NCBI GenBank assembly: GCA_030635025.1
Contig: DAOVZQ010000021.1
Coordinates: 1 to 11,446, forward strand
DNA from: a bacterium
GTDB lineage: Bacteria > Krumholzibacteriota > Krumholzibacteriia > LZORAL124-64-63
Reading direction: 5' to 3'
Length of the DNA: 11,446 nt
Every line of letters starts with the position of its first letter. The first letter of the stretch is position 1. A model generated the notes under the pieces. It saw only the letters and a list, made by a program, of their open reading frames with translations, had not been told where the DNA came from and did no database searches. Shown here in pieces: positions 1 through 7,458 of this stretch. Made by a program: the position numbers and the translations under genes.

Positions 1-1791
1 GACTTTTTCCTCGCCGGACGCGGCCTGCCCTGGTGGTTGCCCGCCGCTTCGGTCTTCAGCACCCACACCGCCACCGATACGCCCATGTGGATCACCGGTG
101 TCATCTACCAGCATGGCCTGCGCGGCCTTTGGTACACCTTTTTCACCTCCTGGACTGCCATCGGGGCCTTCGTCTCGGCCCGCATTTTCCGCCGCTCCCT
201 GGCCTACACCCAGGCCGAGTGGCAAACCCAGCGCTTCGGCGGCCTGGGCGCCGAAATGTTGCGCGGCTGGATGGCCGGCTGGCAGATCTTCATGAACATG
301 TTCATCCTCGGCTGGGTGGGTATCGCCATGGGCAAGGTGTGCAACCTGGCGTTCGACTGGCCCGTGTGGGTCGGCCTGGTGCTGCCGAGCGTGATCACCG
401 CCGTCTACACTCTGGCCGCCGGCTACTGGGGCGTGGTGATGGGCGACTTCCTGCAGGGCATTGTGGCCGTGTTCGCCATCGTGCTGGTCTCGATGGTGGG
501 CATCGTGGCGGCGGGCGGCTCGGCCGAAGTGACCGGGCGCATCGTCGACCTGGGCCAGCAGTGGCGTCTGGACGCGTTCGCCTTCACCGGATGGTTGAGC
601 GGTGATTTCCCCATTGTCTGGTGGCTGACGATGCTGGTGATCTCGGTGATCGGCGGCTTCGGCATGGGCACGAGTATCGACTGGTACGTCGAGGCCCAGC
701 GCATCCAGTCGGCCAAGTCCGTTCGCGACGCGACCTACGGCCTGTGGGCCGGCGGCGCGGTGACATTGATCCGCAACGGTTTCTGGGCCGCGAGCATCCT
801 GGCCTTCTTCTCCATGCTGCCGCACATCGCCGACCAGGCCGAATACGAGCTGGGCTGGTTCCGCCTGGGCTTCGAGCTGCTGCCGACCGGACTGGTGGGT
901 GTGTTCTTCGGCGCGATCCTGGCGATCCACATGTCGACGATCAGCAGTCACCTGAACCTGGGCGCGTTATACTTCACGCGCGACATCTACCAGCGCTACA
1001 TCAACCCCGACGCCAGCGAGAAACGCCTGGTGTGGATGGGGCGCGCGACAACGTTCGTCCTGCTGATCGGCTCGTTCTTCTACGGACTGATGATGCAGGA
1101 GATCACCAAGTGGCTGATATTCGCCCTGTGGCTGATGATGGCCGGCATCTGGCTGCCCAACATCCTGCAGGTGGTGTGGTGGCGCTTCAACGCGTGGGGC
1201 TACCTGGCCGGTTGGATGGCCAACCTCGGCGTGTCGTGGCTGGTCGTATGGATCCTGCCGGCCTACAACGTGATCCCCAAGCTGCCCGACCATCTGAATT
1301 TCTGGCTGCTGATGGCCCTGGGCGCGATGATCTTCATTCCAGTCACCCTCACCACCAAGCCCGAGAAGATGGACCAGCTGGTGCGCTACTACGTCATGAC
1401 GCGGCCGCTGGGCTGGTGGGGACCGGTGCATCGCGAGGCGGTCAAGCGTGGGCTGATCGAGGATAAAGCGGTCACGCAAGACGGTCCGCGCCCCTTCATC
1501 CGGCGCACCTGGACGCCCGAGCAGGCCGAGGAATGGACCCGTGAGGACTGGATCGCGATCCTGCTCTCGCCGATGGTCATGGGCGCCCTGATGATCGGCG
1601 TCACCAAGCTGATCCTGCTGCAGCCCGGCGGGTTGCTGCTGGTGGCCGGCGCGGTGGTCGGCACGCTCACGATCTACTGGGTCATCGACCCCAAGCTGCG
1701 GGCGGTCAGCGCCGAATACGAAGCTCAACAGGAAGCCTACGTGAAACAACTCGAACAGCGACTGCGCTGGCAGACCGAAGGAGGCGAGTGA
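1..1791 (+). CDS. Sodium:solute symporter (SSS family), 5' end missing
   Basis: This is an inner-membrane sodium-coupled transporter of the SSS (SGLT/PutP) family with the LeuT fold. The frame is open from base 1, so the true start and roughly the first 40 residues (first helix and loop) lie outside the window; 596 residues are visible. Seen: the family signature FFLAGRGLPWW at the left edge, then TATDTP in what is normally the unwound sodium/substrate helix. About a dozen hydrophobic segments follow. The motif STISSHLNLGALYFTRDIYQ begins at base 934; its Ser/Thr residues correspond to the family's sodium-site helix. After base 1357 there is a charged cytoplasmic stretch, two more membrane segments and a charged, coiled-coil-like tail, as in the long SSS subgroup. 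The stop TGA shares one base with the next gene. The substrate cannot be read from sequence; mannose or a small mannoside is inferred from the downstream mannosidases. Confidence 0.93.
   Translation, partial: DFFLAGRGLPWWLPAASVFSTHTATDTPMWITGVIYQHGLRGLWYTFFTSWTAIGAFVSARIFRRSLAYTQAEWQTQRFGGLGAEMLRGWMAGWQIFMNMFILGWVGIAMGKVCNLAFDWPVWVGLVLPSVITAVYTLAAGYWGVVMGDFLQGIVAVFAIVLVSMVGIVAAGGSAEVTGRIVDLGQQWRLDAFAFTGWLSGDFPIVWWLTMLVISVIGGFGMGTSIDWYVEAQRIQSAKSVRDATYGLWAGGAVTLIRNGFWAASILAFFSMLPHIADQAEYELGWFRLGFELLPTGLVGVFFGAILAIHMSTISSHLNLGALYFTRDIYQRYINPDASEKRLVWMGRATTFVLLIGSFFYGLMMQEITKWLIFALWLMMAGIWLPNILQVVWWRFNAWGYLAGWMANLGVSWLVVWILPAYNVIPKLPDHLNFWLLMALGAMIFIPVTLTTKPEKMDQLVRYYVMTRPLGWWGPVHREAVKRGLIEDKAVTQDGPRPFIRRTWTPEQAEEWTREDWIAILLSPMVMGALMIGVTKLILLQPGGLLLVAGAVVGTLTIYWVIDPKLRAVSAEYEAQQEAYVKQLEQRLRWQTEGGE
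1778..1784 (+). promoter_or_regulatory. Shine-Dalgarno for the first micro-protein
   Basis: AAGGAGG, a perfect anti-16S match, lies inside the last codons of the symporter gene, six bases before the ATG at 1791. A strong site this well spaced is the main argument that the 38-codon frame is really translated. Confidence 0.8.
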
Positions 1792-1907
1792 TGGACAAGG
1801 GACTGGTCACTCTGATCGGCATGAGCATCGCCTACGTTGCCTCGTTCGTCGGGCTAGGACTGGCCTGGTGGAGCTGGCGGAAACGTCATAAGAACGGAGG
1901 GTCGTGA
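1791..1907 (+). CDS. Micro-protein A, 38 residues, single membrane helix, possible symporter accessory subunit
   Basis: The protein starts MDKGLVTLIGMSIAYVASFV and continues into an aromatic-rich end of the helix (LAWWSW) followed by a basic tail (RKRHK). One hydrophobic segment spans residues 5-29. By the positive-inside rule the N terminus faces the periplasm and the C terminus the cytoplasm. The ATG overlaps the symporter stop in TGATG, and a perfect Shine-Dalgarno precedes it. I do not recognise the family. Small companion proteins encoded beside SSS transporters are known (for example the DUF4212-type small subunits and YhdT beside PanF), so an accessory or assembly role is inferred from position, size and topology, not from sequence match. 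It is too short for most gene callers. Confidence 0.75.
   Translation: MDKGLVTLIGMSIAYVASFVGLGLAWWSWRKRHKNGGS
1896..1901 (+). promoter_or_regulatory. Shine-Dalgarno for the second micro-protein
   Basis: GGAGGG lies five bases before the ATG at 1907, within the last codons of micro-protein A. It supports independent initiation, or re-initiation, on the second short frame. Confidence 0.75.
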
Positions 1908-2047
1908 TGAACGGACCGTTGCCCGTGGACTCGCCTATCGGCGGCTTTTTCTGGAGCTGGGTCGTGCCGGTCGTGTTGTTCGGCATCGCGTTGACGGCGA
2001 CCTGGTTGTTGTACCGGCATTTCTCGAAGCGGGGCGGGGGCGAATGA
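1907..2047 (+). CDS. Micro-protein B, 46 residues, single membrane helix, possible symporter accessory subunit
   Basis: A short periplasmic-type start (MNGPLPVDSPIGG) is followed by a hydrophobic helix at about residues 14-36 (core WVVPVVLFGIALTATWLLY) and a basic end, RHFSKRGGG. The predicted orientation is therefore N-out, C-in, the same as micro-protein A, but the sequences are not obviously homologous. The start shares one base with the stop of micro-protein A, and the stop overlaps the GH92-A start in ATGA. It is thus translationally linked on both sides, between a transporter and a secreted enzyme. I do not recognise the family. A small subunit of the symporter is the simplest inference; a helper for export or anchoring of the GH92 enzymes is an alternative. 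Confidence 0.72.
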   Translation: MNGPLPVDSPIGGFFWSWVVPVVLFGIALTATWLLYRHFSKRGGGE

Positions 2048-5031
2048 TGCGGTTGCTGACGGCGGTCCTGCTGGTCATCCTGGCGGGGCCGGCCGCCGCC
2101 GGTTTGGTCGATCACGTCGACCCGCGCATCGGCACCGGCGCCCATGGCCATACATATCCCGGACCGACGCTGCCCTTCGGCATGGTGCAGGTGGGGCCCG
2201 ACACGCGGCTGACCGGGTGGGACGGATGCTCGGCCTATCATGACTCCGACCGCGCGGTCTTCGGTTTTTCCCATACACATCTGAGCGGCACCGGCGTAGG
2301 CGACTACGGCGACATCCTGTTGATGCCGATCACGGGTGAGCCGACTGAGATCAGCGGCTATCCGGATCGAGTGGCTGAAGGTTGGGGATCAAGCTTCGAC
2401 AAGGCGAGCGAACGGACCGAAGCAGGTTATTACGCCGTCCACTTGGCCGACTACGGCATCGACGTAGAGCTGACCGCCACGCCACGGACCGGCCTGCACC
2501 GCTACGTATTCCCCGCCGGGGTGGACGCTCATGTGATCATCGATCTCAAGCATCGCGATCGCCTGCTCGATTCTGGCCTGGAGCGCTCCAGCGATTCATC
2601 CATTACGGGCTTCCGTCGCTCTACGGCCTGGGCCAAGGATCAGGTCGTGTACTTCAGGGCTGCATTCTCGCGTCCCTTCACCCGAACCGATCTTGATGAC
2701 ACCCGTGCGATCCTGTCCTTCGGACGCGAAGGTGGCGAGGTCCTGGTTCAGGTCGGGATATCAGCCGTGGACGTCGGGGGCGCCTCGAGAAATCTAAGCG
2801 CCGAGTGGGCGACCTTCGATTTCGAAACGACCAGGCGCAAGGCGAGAGACGCATGGTCCGCCGTCCTGGATCGATTCGAGACGGAGGGCGCCGACGACGA
2901 ACAGAAGACCGTTTTCGCCACAGCCCTCTACCACAGCTTCCTGGCGCCCAATCTGTTCAGCGACGTGGACGGGCGGTATCGCGGCACGGACCTGGAAATC
3001 CACAGGGCCCTGAACCGGGATCATTACACCGTCTTCTCCCTATGGGATACCTACCGCGCGACTCACCCCCTGTTCACCCTTGTCGAGCGGGAACGCACGC
3101 GGCAGTTCGTCCAGACCTTCATCGCGCAATACTCACAGAGCGGCCGACTGCCCGTGTGGGAACTGGCCGCTAACGAAACCGATTGCATGATCGGTTACCA
3201 TTCGGTCTCGGTCATCGCCGATGCGTACCTCAAGGGCCTGTGCGGATTTGACGAAGAGACACAGCTTGATGCCCCGGTACGCCACACATACAGATTTAGC
3301 GGCGCCAAGCTCAACGCCTATTTCCGCGGTGACAGCATACCTGATCAACCTCTCGAGAACCCGGCTGCCATCGACTACACCCCCGACGTAGCCCTGGACG
3401 CCATGATCCACAGCGCCACCCTCGACCACTTCGGACTCGAAGCCTACAAGCGCGACGGCTTCATCGCCTCGGACATGGAATCCGAATCGGTGAGCAAGAC
3501 CCTCGAGTACGCCTACGACGACGCCTGCATTGCGCGCATGGCCGCGGCCCTCGGTCGCGACGACGTGGCCGCCGAGTTCGACCGCCGCTCCCAGGCCTGG
3601 CGCCACCTCTTCGATCCCGCGTCGCGCTGCTTCCGCCCCCGCCGCAACGGCCAGTGGCTCACGCCCTACGACCCGCGCCGCGTCGACAACCATCACACCG
3701 AGGCCAACGGCTGGCAGTACCGGTTCTACGCGCCGCATCACGCCCCCGAACACATCGCGGCCTACGGCGGCGACGACGACTTCGCCGCCGCCCTCGACTC
3801 GCTGTTCACGATCGACAGCGCCACCACCGGCCGCACCCAATCGGACATCACCGGCCTGATCGGCCAGTACGCCCACGGCAACGAGCCCAGCCATCACACG
3901 GCATGGCTCTACCACTTCGTCGGACAGCCGCAGAAGAGCGCCGACATGGTGACGCGAATCCTGCGCGACTTCTACACGGTGCGGCCCGACGGCCTGATCG
4001 GCAACGAGGATTGCGGGCAGATGTCGAGCTGGTACGTACTGTCTGCGTACGGGCTGTACGACGTGGCGCCGACCTCACGGCAGTGGCTGATCATCCCGCC
4101 GCTTTTCGAACGCATGAGCCTGGAGTTCGAGGACGGACACCGCTTCACCACGCGGCGCATGGGCGAGGGCAAGGTGGAGTGGGTGACCTTCAACGGAAAG
4201 CCGCTCGAGCGCAGCTACCTGACCCACGACGAGGTGATCGGCGGCGGCGAGCTGGTCTGGAAGCTGGGCGAGGACGGCGACTGGGGACGCGCGCCCAAGG
4301 ATCGGCCGGGCACGCTCGCTCCGGAGGTCGAGGTCCTGGCGGCGCCTTGGGCCGTGGCCACGAGCGACCGCTTCCGCGACCACCTGGACGTCACCCTCGC
4401 GGCGGCCGACCCCGACGCGGTCATCCACTGGGAGACCGACACGAGCGATCCCCGGCGTTACGACGGACCGATCCGGTTCGAGGGCACCACCACGGTGCGC
4501 TTCCGGGCCTCTCTTGGCGAACTGACCAGCCCTACGGTCACCGCCCGCTTCGACGCCATCGTCGAGGACTATCGTGTCGAACTGCTGTCCACACCCAGCG
4601 CCCAGTACACCGCCGGCGGCGCCGACGCCCTGATCGACGGTCGCCGCGGCCTGCTCGACTGGCGGGTAGGTTTTTGGCACGGCTACGAGGCACAGGACTT
4701 CACGGCCGTCCTCGACCTTGGCGAAGCGCAACCCATCTGCCGCGCCGCCGCCGGCTTCCTGCAGGATATGCGCTCCTGGATCTGGATGCCGATCGAGCTG
4801 GTCGTCTCGGTGTCGGTCGACGGCGAGACATTCCACGAGGCCGGCCGCATCTCGCACGACATACCCGACGACCAGGACGGCAACATCATCCGCGACCTGG
4901 GTGTCGACCTGGACGGAGAGCCCGTCCGTTACGTGAAATTCCGCGCCACGAACTACGGCGTCTGTCCCGAATGGCACCCCGGCGCCGGCGGCCCGGCGTT
5001 CATCTTCGTGGACGAATTGATGGTCGAATAG
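2044..5031 (+). CDS. GH92-A: secreted GH92 exo-alpha-mannosidase with C-terminal discoidin-like module
   Basis: This enzyme probably removes terminal alpha-linked mannose; GH92 members are calcium-dependent, inverting exo-mannosidases. Its 995 residues begin with a signal peptide (about 1-19, ending PAAA, no lipobox). The GH92 N-terminal domain (about 22-260) has HTYPGPTLPFGMVQVGPDT and GFSHTHLSGTG. The catalytic (alpha/alpha)6 part (about 270-742) has FSLWDTYR (331-338), CMIGYHSVSVIADA, TEANGW with the likely general acid Glu553, HGNEPSHH (611-618) and GNEDCGQM (653-660), where Asp656 matches the presumed base position. Next come a chitobiase/Fn3-associated-like beta-sandwich (about 758-838) and a discoidin/CBM32-like domain (about 842-995) with GFWHGYEAQDF, SWIWMP and a final FVDELMVE, a tail common on GH92 and GH20 enzymes. 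The ATG lies in the preceding gene's stop (ATGA); a second ATG follows directly. Codon use changes near residue 440. Linkage specificity is not determinable here. Confidence 0.94.
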   Translation: MMRLLTAVLLVILAGPAAAGLVDHVDPRIGTGAHGHTYPGPTLPFGMVQVGPDTRLTGWDGCSAYHDSDRAVFGFSHTHLSGTGVGDYGDILLMPITGEPTEISGYPDRVAEGWGSSFDKASERTEAGYYAVHLADYGIDVELTATPRTGLHRYVFPAGVDAHVIIDLKHRDRLLDSGLERSSDSSITGFRRSTAWAKDQVVYFRAAFSRPFTRTDLDDTRAILSFGREGGEVLVQVGISAVDVGGASRNLSAEWATFDFETTRRKARDAWSAVLDRFETEGADDEQKTVFATALYHSFLAPNLFSDVDGRYRGTDLEIHRALNRDHYTVFSLWDTYRATHPLFTLVERERTRQFVQTFIAQYSQSGRLPVWELAANETDCMIGYHSVSVIADAYLKGLCGFDEETQLDAPVRHTYRFSGAKLNAYFRGDSIPDQPLENPAAIDYTPDVALDAMIHSATLDHFGLEAYKRDGFIASDMESESVSKTLEYAYDDACIARMAAALGRDDVAAEFDRRSQAWRHLFDPASRCFRPRRNGQWLTPYDPRRVDNHHTEANGWQYRFYAPHHAPEHIAAYGGDDDFAAALDSLFTIDSATTGRTQSDITGLIGQYAHGNEPSHHTAWLYHFVGQPQKSADMVTRILRDFYTVRPDGLIGNEDCGQMSSWYVLSAYGLYDVAPTSRQWLIIPPLFERMSLEFEDGHRFTTRRMGEGKVEWVTFNGKPLERSYLTHDEVIGGGELVWKLGEDGDWGRAPKDRPGTLAPEVEVLAAPWAVATSDRFRDHLDVTLAAADPDAVIHWETDTSDPRRYDGPIRFEGTTTVRFRASLGELTSPTVTARFDAIVEDYRVELLSTPSAQYTAGGADALIDGRRGLLDWRVGFWHGYEAQDFTAVLDLGEAQPICRAAAGFLQDMRSWIWMPIELVVSVSVDGETFHEAGRISHDIPDDQDGNIIRDLGVDLDGEPVRYVKFRATNYGVCPEWHPGAGGPAFIFVDELMVE

Positions 5032-5036
5032 AAGGG
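5031..5036 (+). promoter_or_regulatory. Shine-Dalgarno deciding the GH92-B start
   Basis: GAAGGG overlaps the last base of the GH92-A stop codon and sits six bases before the ATG at 5043. The frame is open far upstream, through GH92-A in another register, so this site together with the signal peptide fixes the start. Confidence 0.7.
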
Positions 5037-5042
5037 ACTGCC

Positions 5043-7322
5043 ATGAACGGGATCCGGTTCACTCTGCTCATCGGCGGCGTTGTCGCCGTGGCGACCTTCG
5101 CTCTTGCCGACCTCGCCGACCATGTCGATCCAATGGTCGGCACCCGCAACATGGGCCACACCTATCCCGGCGCCACCGTCCCCTTCGGCATGGTCCAACT
5201 CAGCCCCGACACCCGGCGCCTGGACATGTACGACGCCGACGGCGCCTACGTGCGCGAAGCCTACCGCTACTGCTCGGGCTACCAGTACGACGACGACACC
5301 ATCCACGGCTTCAGTCACACGCACTTCAGCGGCACCGGGCATTCGGATCTGGGCGACATCTCGTTGATGCCCGTTTCGGGACCGGTTCAGCTCGAGTCCG
5401 GCGAGGACAACGTCTCACATTTTCGGCACGAGACCGAAATCGCCGAGCCGGGTTATTACCGCGTTGAGCTCGACGATCCGGGCGTCCTGGCGGAAATGAC
5501 GGCCACGACCCGCGTCGGCCTGCATCGCTACACCTGGGACCAGAATACCGAAGCCCATCTGGTGTTGGACCTGACGGCCAACATCTACGACTACGAAGGC
5601 AAAAACGTGTGGACCTTCGTGCGCGTGGAGAATGACACCCTGGTCACCGGCTACCGCCAGACCACGGGCTGGGCGCGCACCCGCACGGTGTACTTCGCCA
5701 TGGCCTTCGACCGACCGATCACGAGCTATGACCACAAGCGGCTGGACCAGACGCCCTATACCGGTTTCTATCGCCGCTTCGATCAGGATAACAACTTCCC
5801 CGAAATGGCGGGACGCGAGATCCGTGCGCACTTCGACTTCGACATGAAGGCCGACGAGCCTCTGCAAGTGAAGGTGGCGTTGTCGGGCGTGAGTACGGCC
5901 GGCGCGCTTCGGAACCTGCAAGCAGAGACTCCCGGCTGGGACTTCGATCACACACGCGCCGAAGCCCGAACACTCTGGAACCGCGAGCTGAAACGCGTAC
6001 AGGTCGAAACCCTGACCGACGAAGACCGCGACGTCTTCTACACGGCCCTGTATCACACCATGCTCGGCCCCGTCGTCTACGAAGACGTGGACGGACGCTA
6101 TCGGGGCCTCGATCAGAACGTGCACACGTCCGACGGCTTCACCAACCACACCATCTTCTCGCTGTGGGACACGTACCGCGCCCTGCATCCACTGTTCACG
6201 CTCCTCCAGCCGGACCGCAACCGCGACATGATCCACAGCATGCTCGCCCACTTCGATCAGAGCGTGCATCCCATGCTCCCGATCTGGAGCCACTACGCCA
6301 ACGAAAACTGGTGCATGATCGGGTACCACTCGGTTTCGGTCATCGCCGACGCCCTGGCCAAGGGACTCGACGGCGTCGATGTCCGGCGAGCCCTGGACGC
6401 CTGCGTGACCACCTCCCGCGTGCCCTACTTCGACGGGGTCGGCGAGTACATGGACCTGGGTTACGTGCCGGATGAGGTCAGCGGATCATCGGTGAGCATC
6501 ACGCTCGAGTTGTCCTATGACGCCTGGTGTGTCGCGCAACTCGCCGCGCTGGCGGGCGATGACGATCTGCACGAACGGTACATGGACCGATCCCGCGGGT
6601 TCACACACGTTTTCGACGGTGCCATCGGCTTCATGCGACCGCGTTCACGCGACGGCGCCTGGCGCCCCGAGTTCGATACCATGGCCACCCACGGCCAGGG
6701 CTTCATCGAAGGCAACGCCTGGACCTACTCCCTGTTCGTGCCCCACGACGTGGAGGCTCTGACCGGACTTCTGGGCGGCCCCACCGAGCTGGGCGATTAC
6801 CTGGACGCCCTCTTCGAGATGGAATTGTCCGACGAACACATCGCGCACACTGAGGACATCACCCGCGACGGGATCATCGGCAACTACGTGCACGGCAACG
6901 AACCCGGCCATCACATCGCCTATCTCTACAACTGGAGCGATCGGCCCTGGCGCACGCAATCACGAGTGCGCGCGATCATGGACGCTATGTACGGCCGCGG
7001 CGTCGACGGCCTGTGCGGCAACGACGACGCGGGACAGATGAGCGCCTGGTACATCTTCAGCGCGCTGGGCTTTTATCCGGTCTGCCCGGGGTCGACGCGT
7101 TATGAACTGGGCAGCCCGCTGGTGAAACACGCGACGCTTGAGCTGGCTGACGGTGCTACTCTGGTCATGCGCACGGAGAACCAGAGCGCGGAAAACGTCT
7201 ACGTCCAGCGTGTGGAAATCGATGGCCGGCCGATCGACCGCCGGTATATCGAGCACGCGGAGTTGATCGACGGCGGCGAGCTCGTTTTCTACATGGGTCC
7301 CGATCCGGCCAACGCACACTGA
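5043..7322 (+). CDS. GH92-B: secreted GH92 exo-alpha-mannosidase, catalytic unit only
   Basis: This second family 92 glycosidase has 759 residues, the usual length for the bare fold. A signal peptide (about 1-22, ending FALA) implies export; no lipobox is present. The N-terminal domain shows GHTYPGATVPFGMVQLSPDT and GFSHTHFSGTG (89-99). The catalytic domain has FSLWDTYRA, ENWCMIGYHSVSVIADA, GFIEGNAW with the likely general acid Glu556, HGNEPGHH (617-624) and GNDDAGQMSAWY (659-670), where Asp662 is the presumed base position. Between PDT and GFSH it carries about 12 more residues than GH92-A, including YCSGYQYDD. That loop borders the substrate pocket in this family, so the two enzymes may prefer different linkages (inference). 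It has no C-terminal binding modules. The start lies 11 bases after the GH92-A stop. It is probably the last gene of the operon, but I see no convincing terminator after it. Confidence 0.94.
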   Translation: MNGIRFTLLIGGVVAVATFALADLADHVDPMVGTRNMGHTYPGATVPFGMVQLSPDTRRLDMYDADGAYVREAYRYCSGYQYDDDTIHGFSHTHFSGTGHSDLGDISLMPVSGPVQLESGEDNVSHFRHETEIAEPGYYRVELDDPGVLAEMTATTRVGLHRYTWDQNTEAHLVLDLTANIYDYEGKNVWTFVRVENDTLVTGYRQTTGWARTRTVYFAMAFDRPITSYDHKRLDQTPYTGFYRRFDQDNNFPEMAGREIRAHFDFDMKADEPLQVKVALSGVSTAGALRNLQAETPGWDFDHTRAEARTLWNRELKRVQVETLTDEDRDVFYTALYHTMLGPVVYEDVDGRYRGLDQNVHTSDGFTNHTIFSLWDTYRALHPLFTLLQPDRNRDMIHSMLAHFDQSVHPMLPIWSHYANENWCMIGYHSVSVIADALAKGLDGVDVRRALDACVTTSRVPYFDGVGEYMDLGYVPDEVSGSSVSITLELSYDAWCVAQLAALAGDDDLHERYMDRSRGFTHVFDGAIGFMRPRSRDGAWRPEFDTMATHGQGFIEGNAWTYSLFVPHDVEALTGLLGGPTELGDYLDALFEMELSDEHIAHTEDITRDGIIGNYVHGNEPGHHIAYLYNWSDRPWRTQSRVRAIMDAMYGRGVDGLCGNDDAGQMSAWYIFSALGFYPVCPGSTRYELGSPLVKHATLELADGATLVMRTENQSAENVYVQRVEIDGRPIDRRYIEHAELIDGGELVFYMGPDPANAH

Positions 7323-7370
7323 CCGACCCATCAACACGAAGGCACATCCGCTGCGGCCCGTGGCCAACCC

Positions 7371-7400
7371 TTGATAACGGACACGCCGGGACGCTACACT
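7371..7400 (+). promoter_or_regulatory. Candidate sigma70-type promoter
   Basis: TTGATA (7371-7376) and TACACT (7395-7400) match the -35 and -10 consensus at 5/6 and 4/6 with an 18-base spacer. They lie 59 bases before the proposed start of the membrane protein, in the only sizeable non-coding gap of the window. Promoters of an unknown phylum may differ, and short matches occur by chance. Confidence 0.4.
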
Positions 7401-7409
7401 GTCCGGGCG
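7384..7409 (+). repeat. Imperfect inverted repeat across the candidate -10 element
   Basis: CGCC-G-GGAC and GTCC-G-GGCG pair as two 4-base stems around one G:G mismatch, with an 8-base centre (7393-7400) that contains the putative -10 hexamer. This could be an operator for a dimeric regulator. No T-run follows, so it does not look like an intrinsic terminator for GH92-B. Confidence 0.35.
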
Positions 7410-7433
7410 ACGGTTCCCACGTGAGCGACAGGG

Positions 7434-7448
7434 TCGGATCGAATCCGG
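7434..7448 (+). promoter_or_regulatory. Small leader hairpin overlapping the Shine-Dalgarno
   Basis: CGGAT (7435-7439) pairs perfectly with ATCCG (7443-7447) around a CGA loop, and T7434 with G7448 adds a wobble pair. The 3' arm takes up the first two G bases of the ribosome binding site at 7447-7451. In RNA it could partly hide that site. The stem is short, so chance is a real alternative. Confidence 0.35.
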
Positions 7449-7451
7449 AGG
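7447..7451 (+). promoter_or_regulatory. Shine-Dalgarno that points to an ATT start codon
   Basis: GGAGG lies seven bases before ATT at 7459-7461, an optimal spacing. There is no ATG, GTG or TTG in the correct frame at that distance. The next in-frame ATG (7528) has no Shine-Dalgarno and would cut off a membrane helix. Confidence 0.65.
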
Positions 7452-7458
7452 TCACACC

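Noticed and set aside
967..1749. Long minus-strand open frame opposite the symporter, with similar ones at 3133-3915, 4075-4977, 5415-6329 and 8620-9564
   Set aside because: These are antisense shadows caused by strong third-position G+C; none has a recognisable domain, and the plus-strand genes are well supported.
3654..5042. Long open frame upstream of and continuous with GH92-B, overlapping GH92-A in another register
   Set aside because: It translates to a low-complexity arginine/proline-rich product typical of a shifted frame in GC-rich DNA. The signal peptide and Shine-Dalgarno place the GH92-B start at 5043.
7355..7365. Short hairpin GGCC-CGT-GGCC after GH92-B as a terminator
   Set aside because: The stem is only four bases and no T-run follows, so it is not convincing as an intrinsic terminator.
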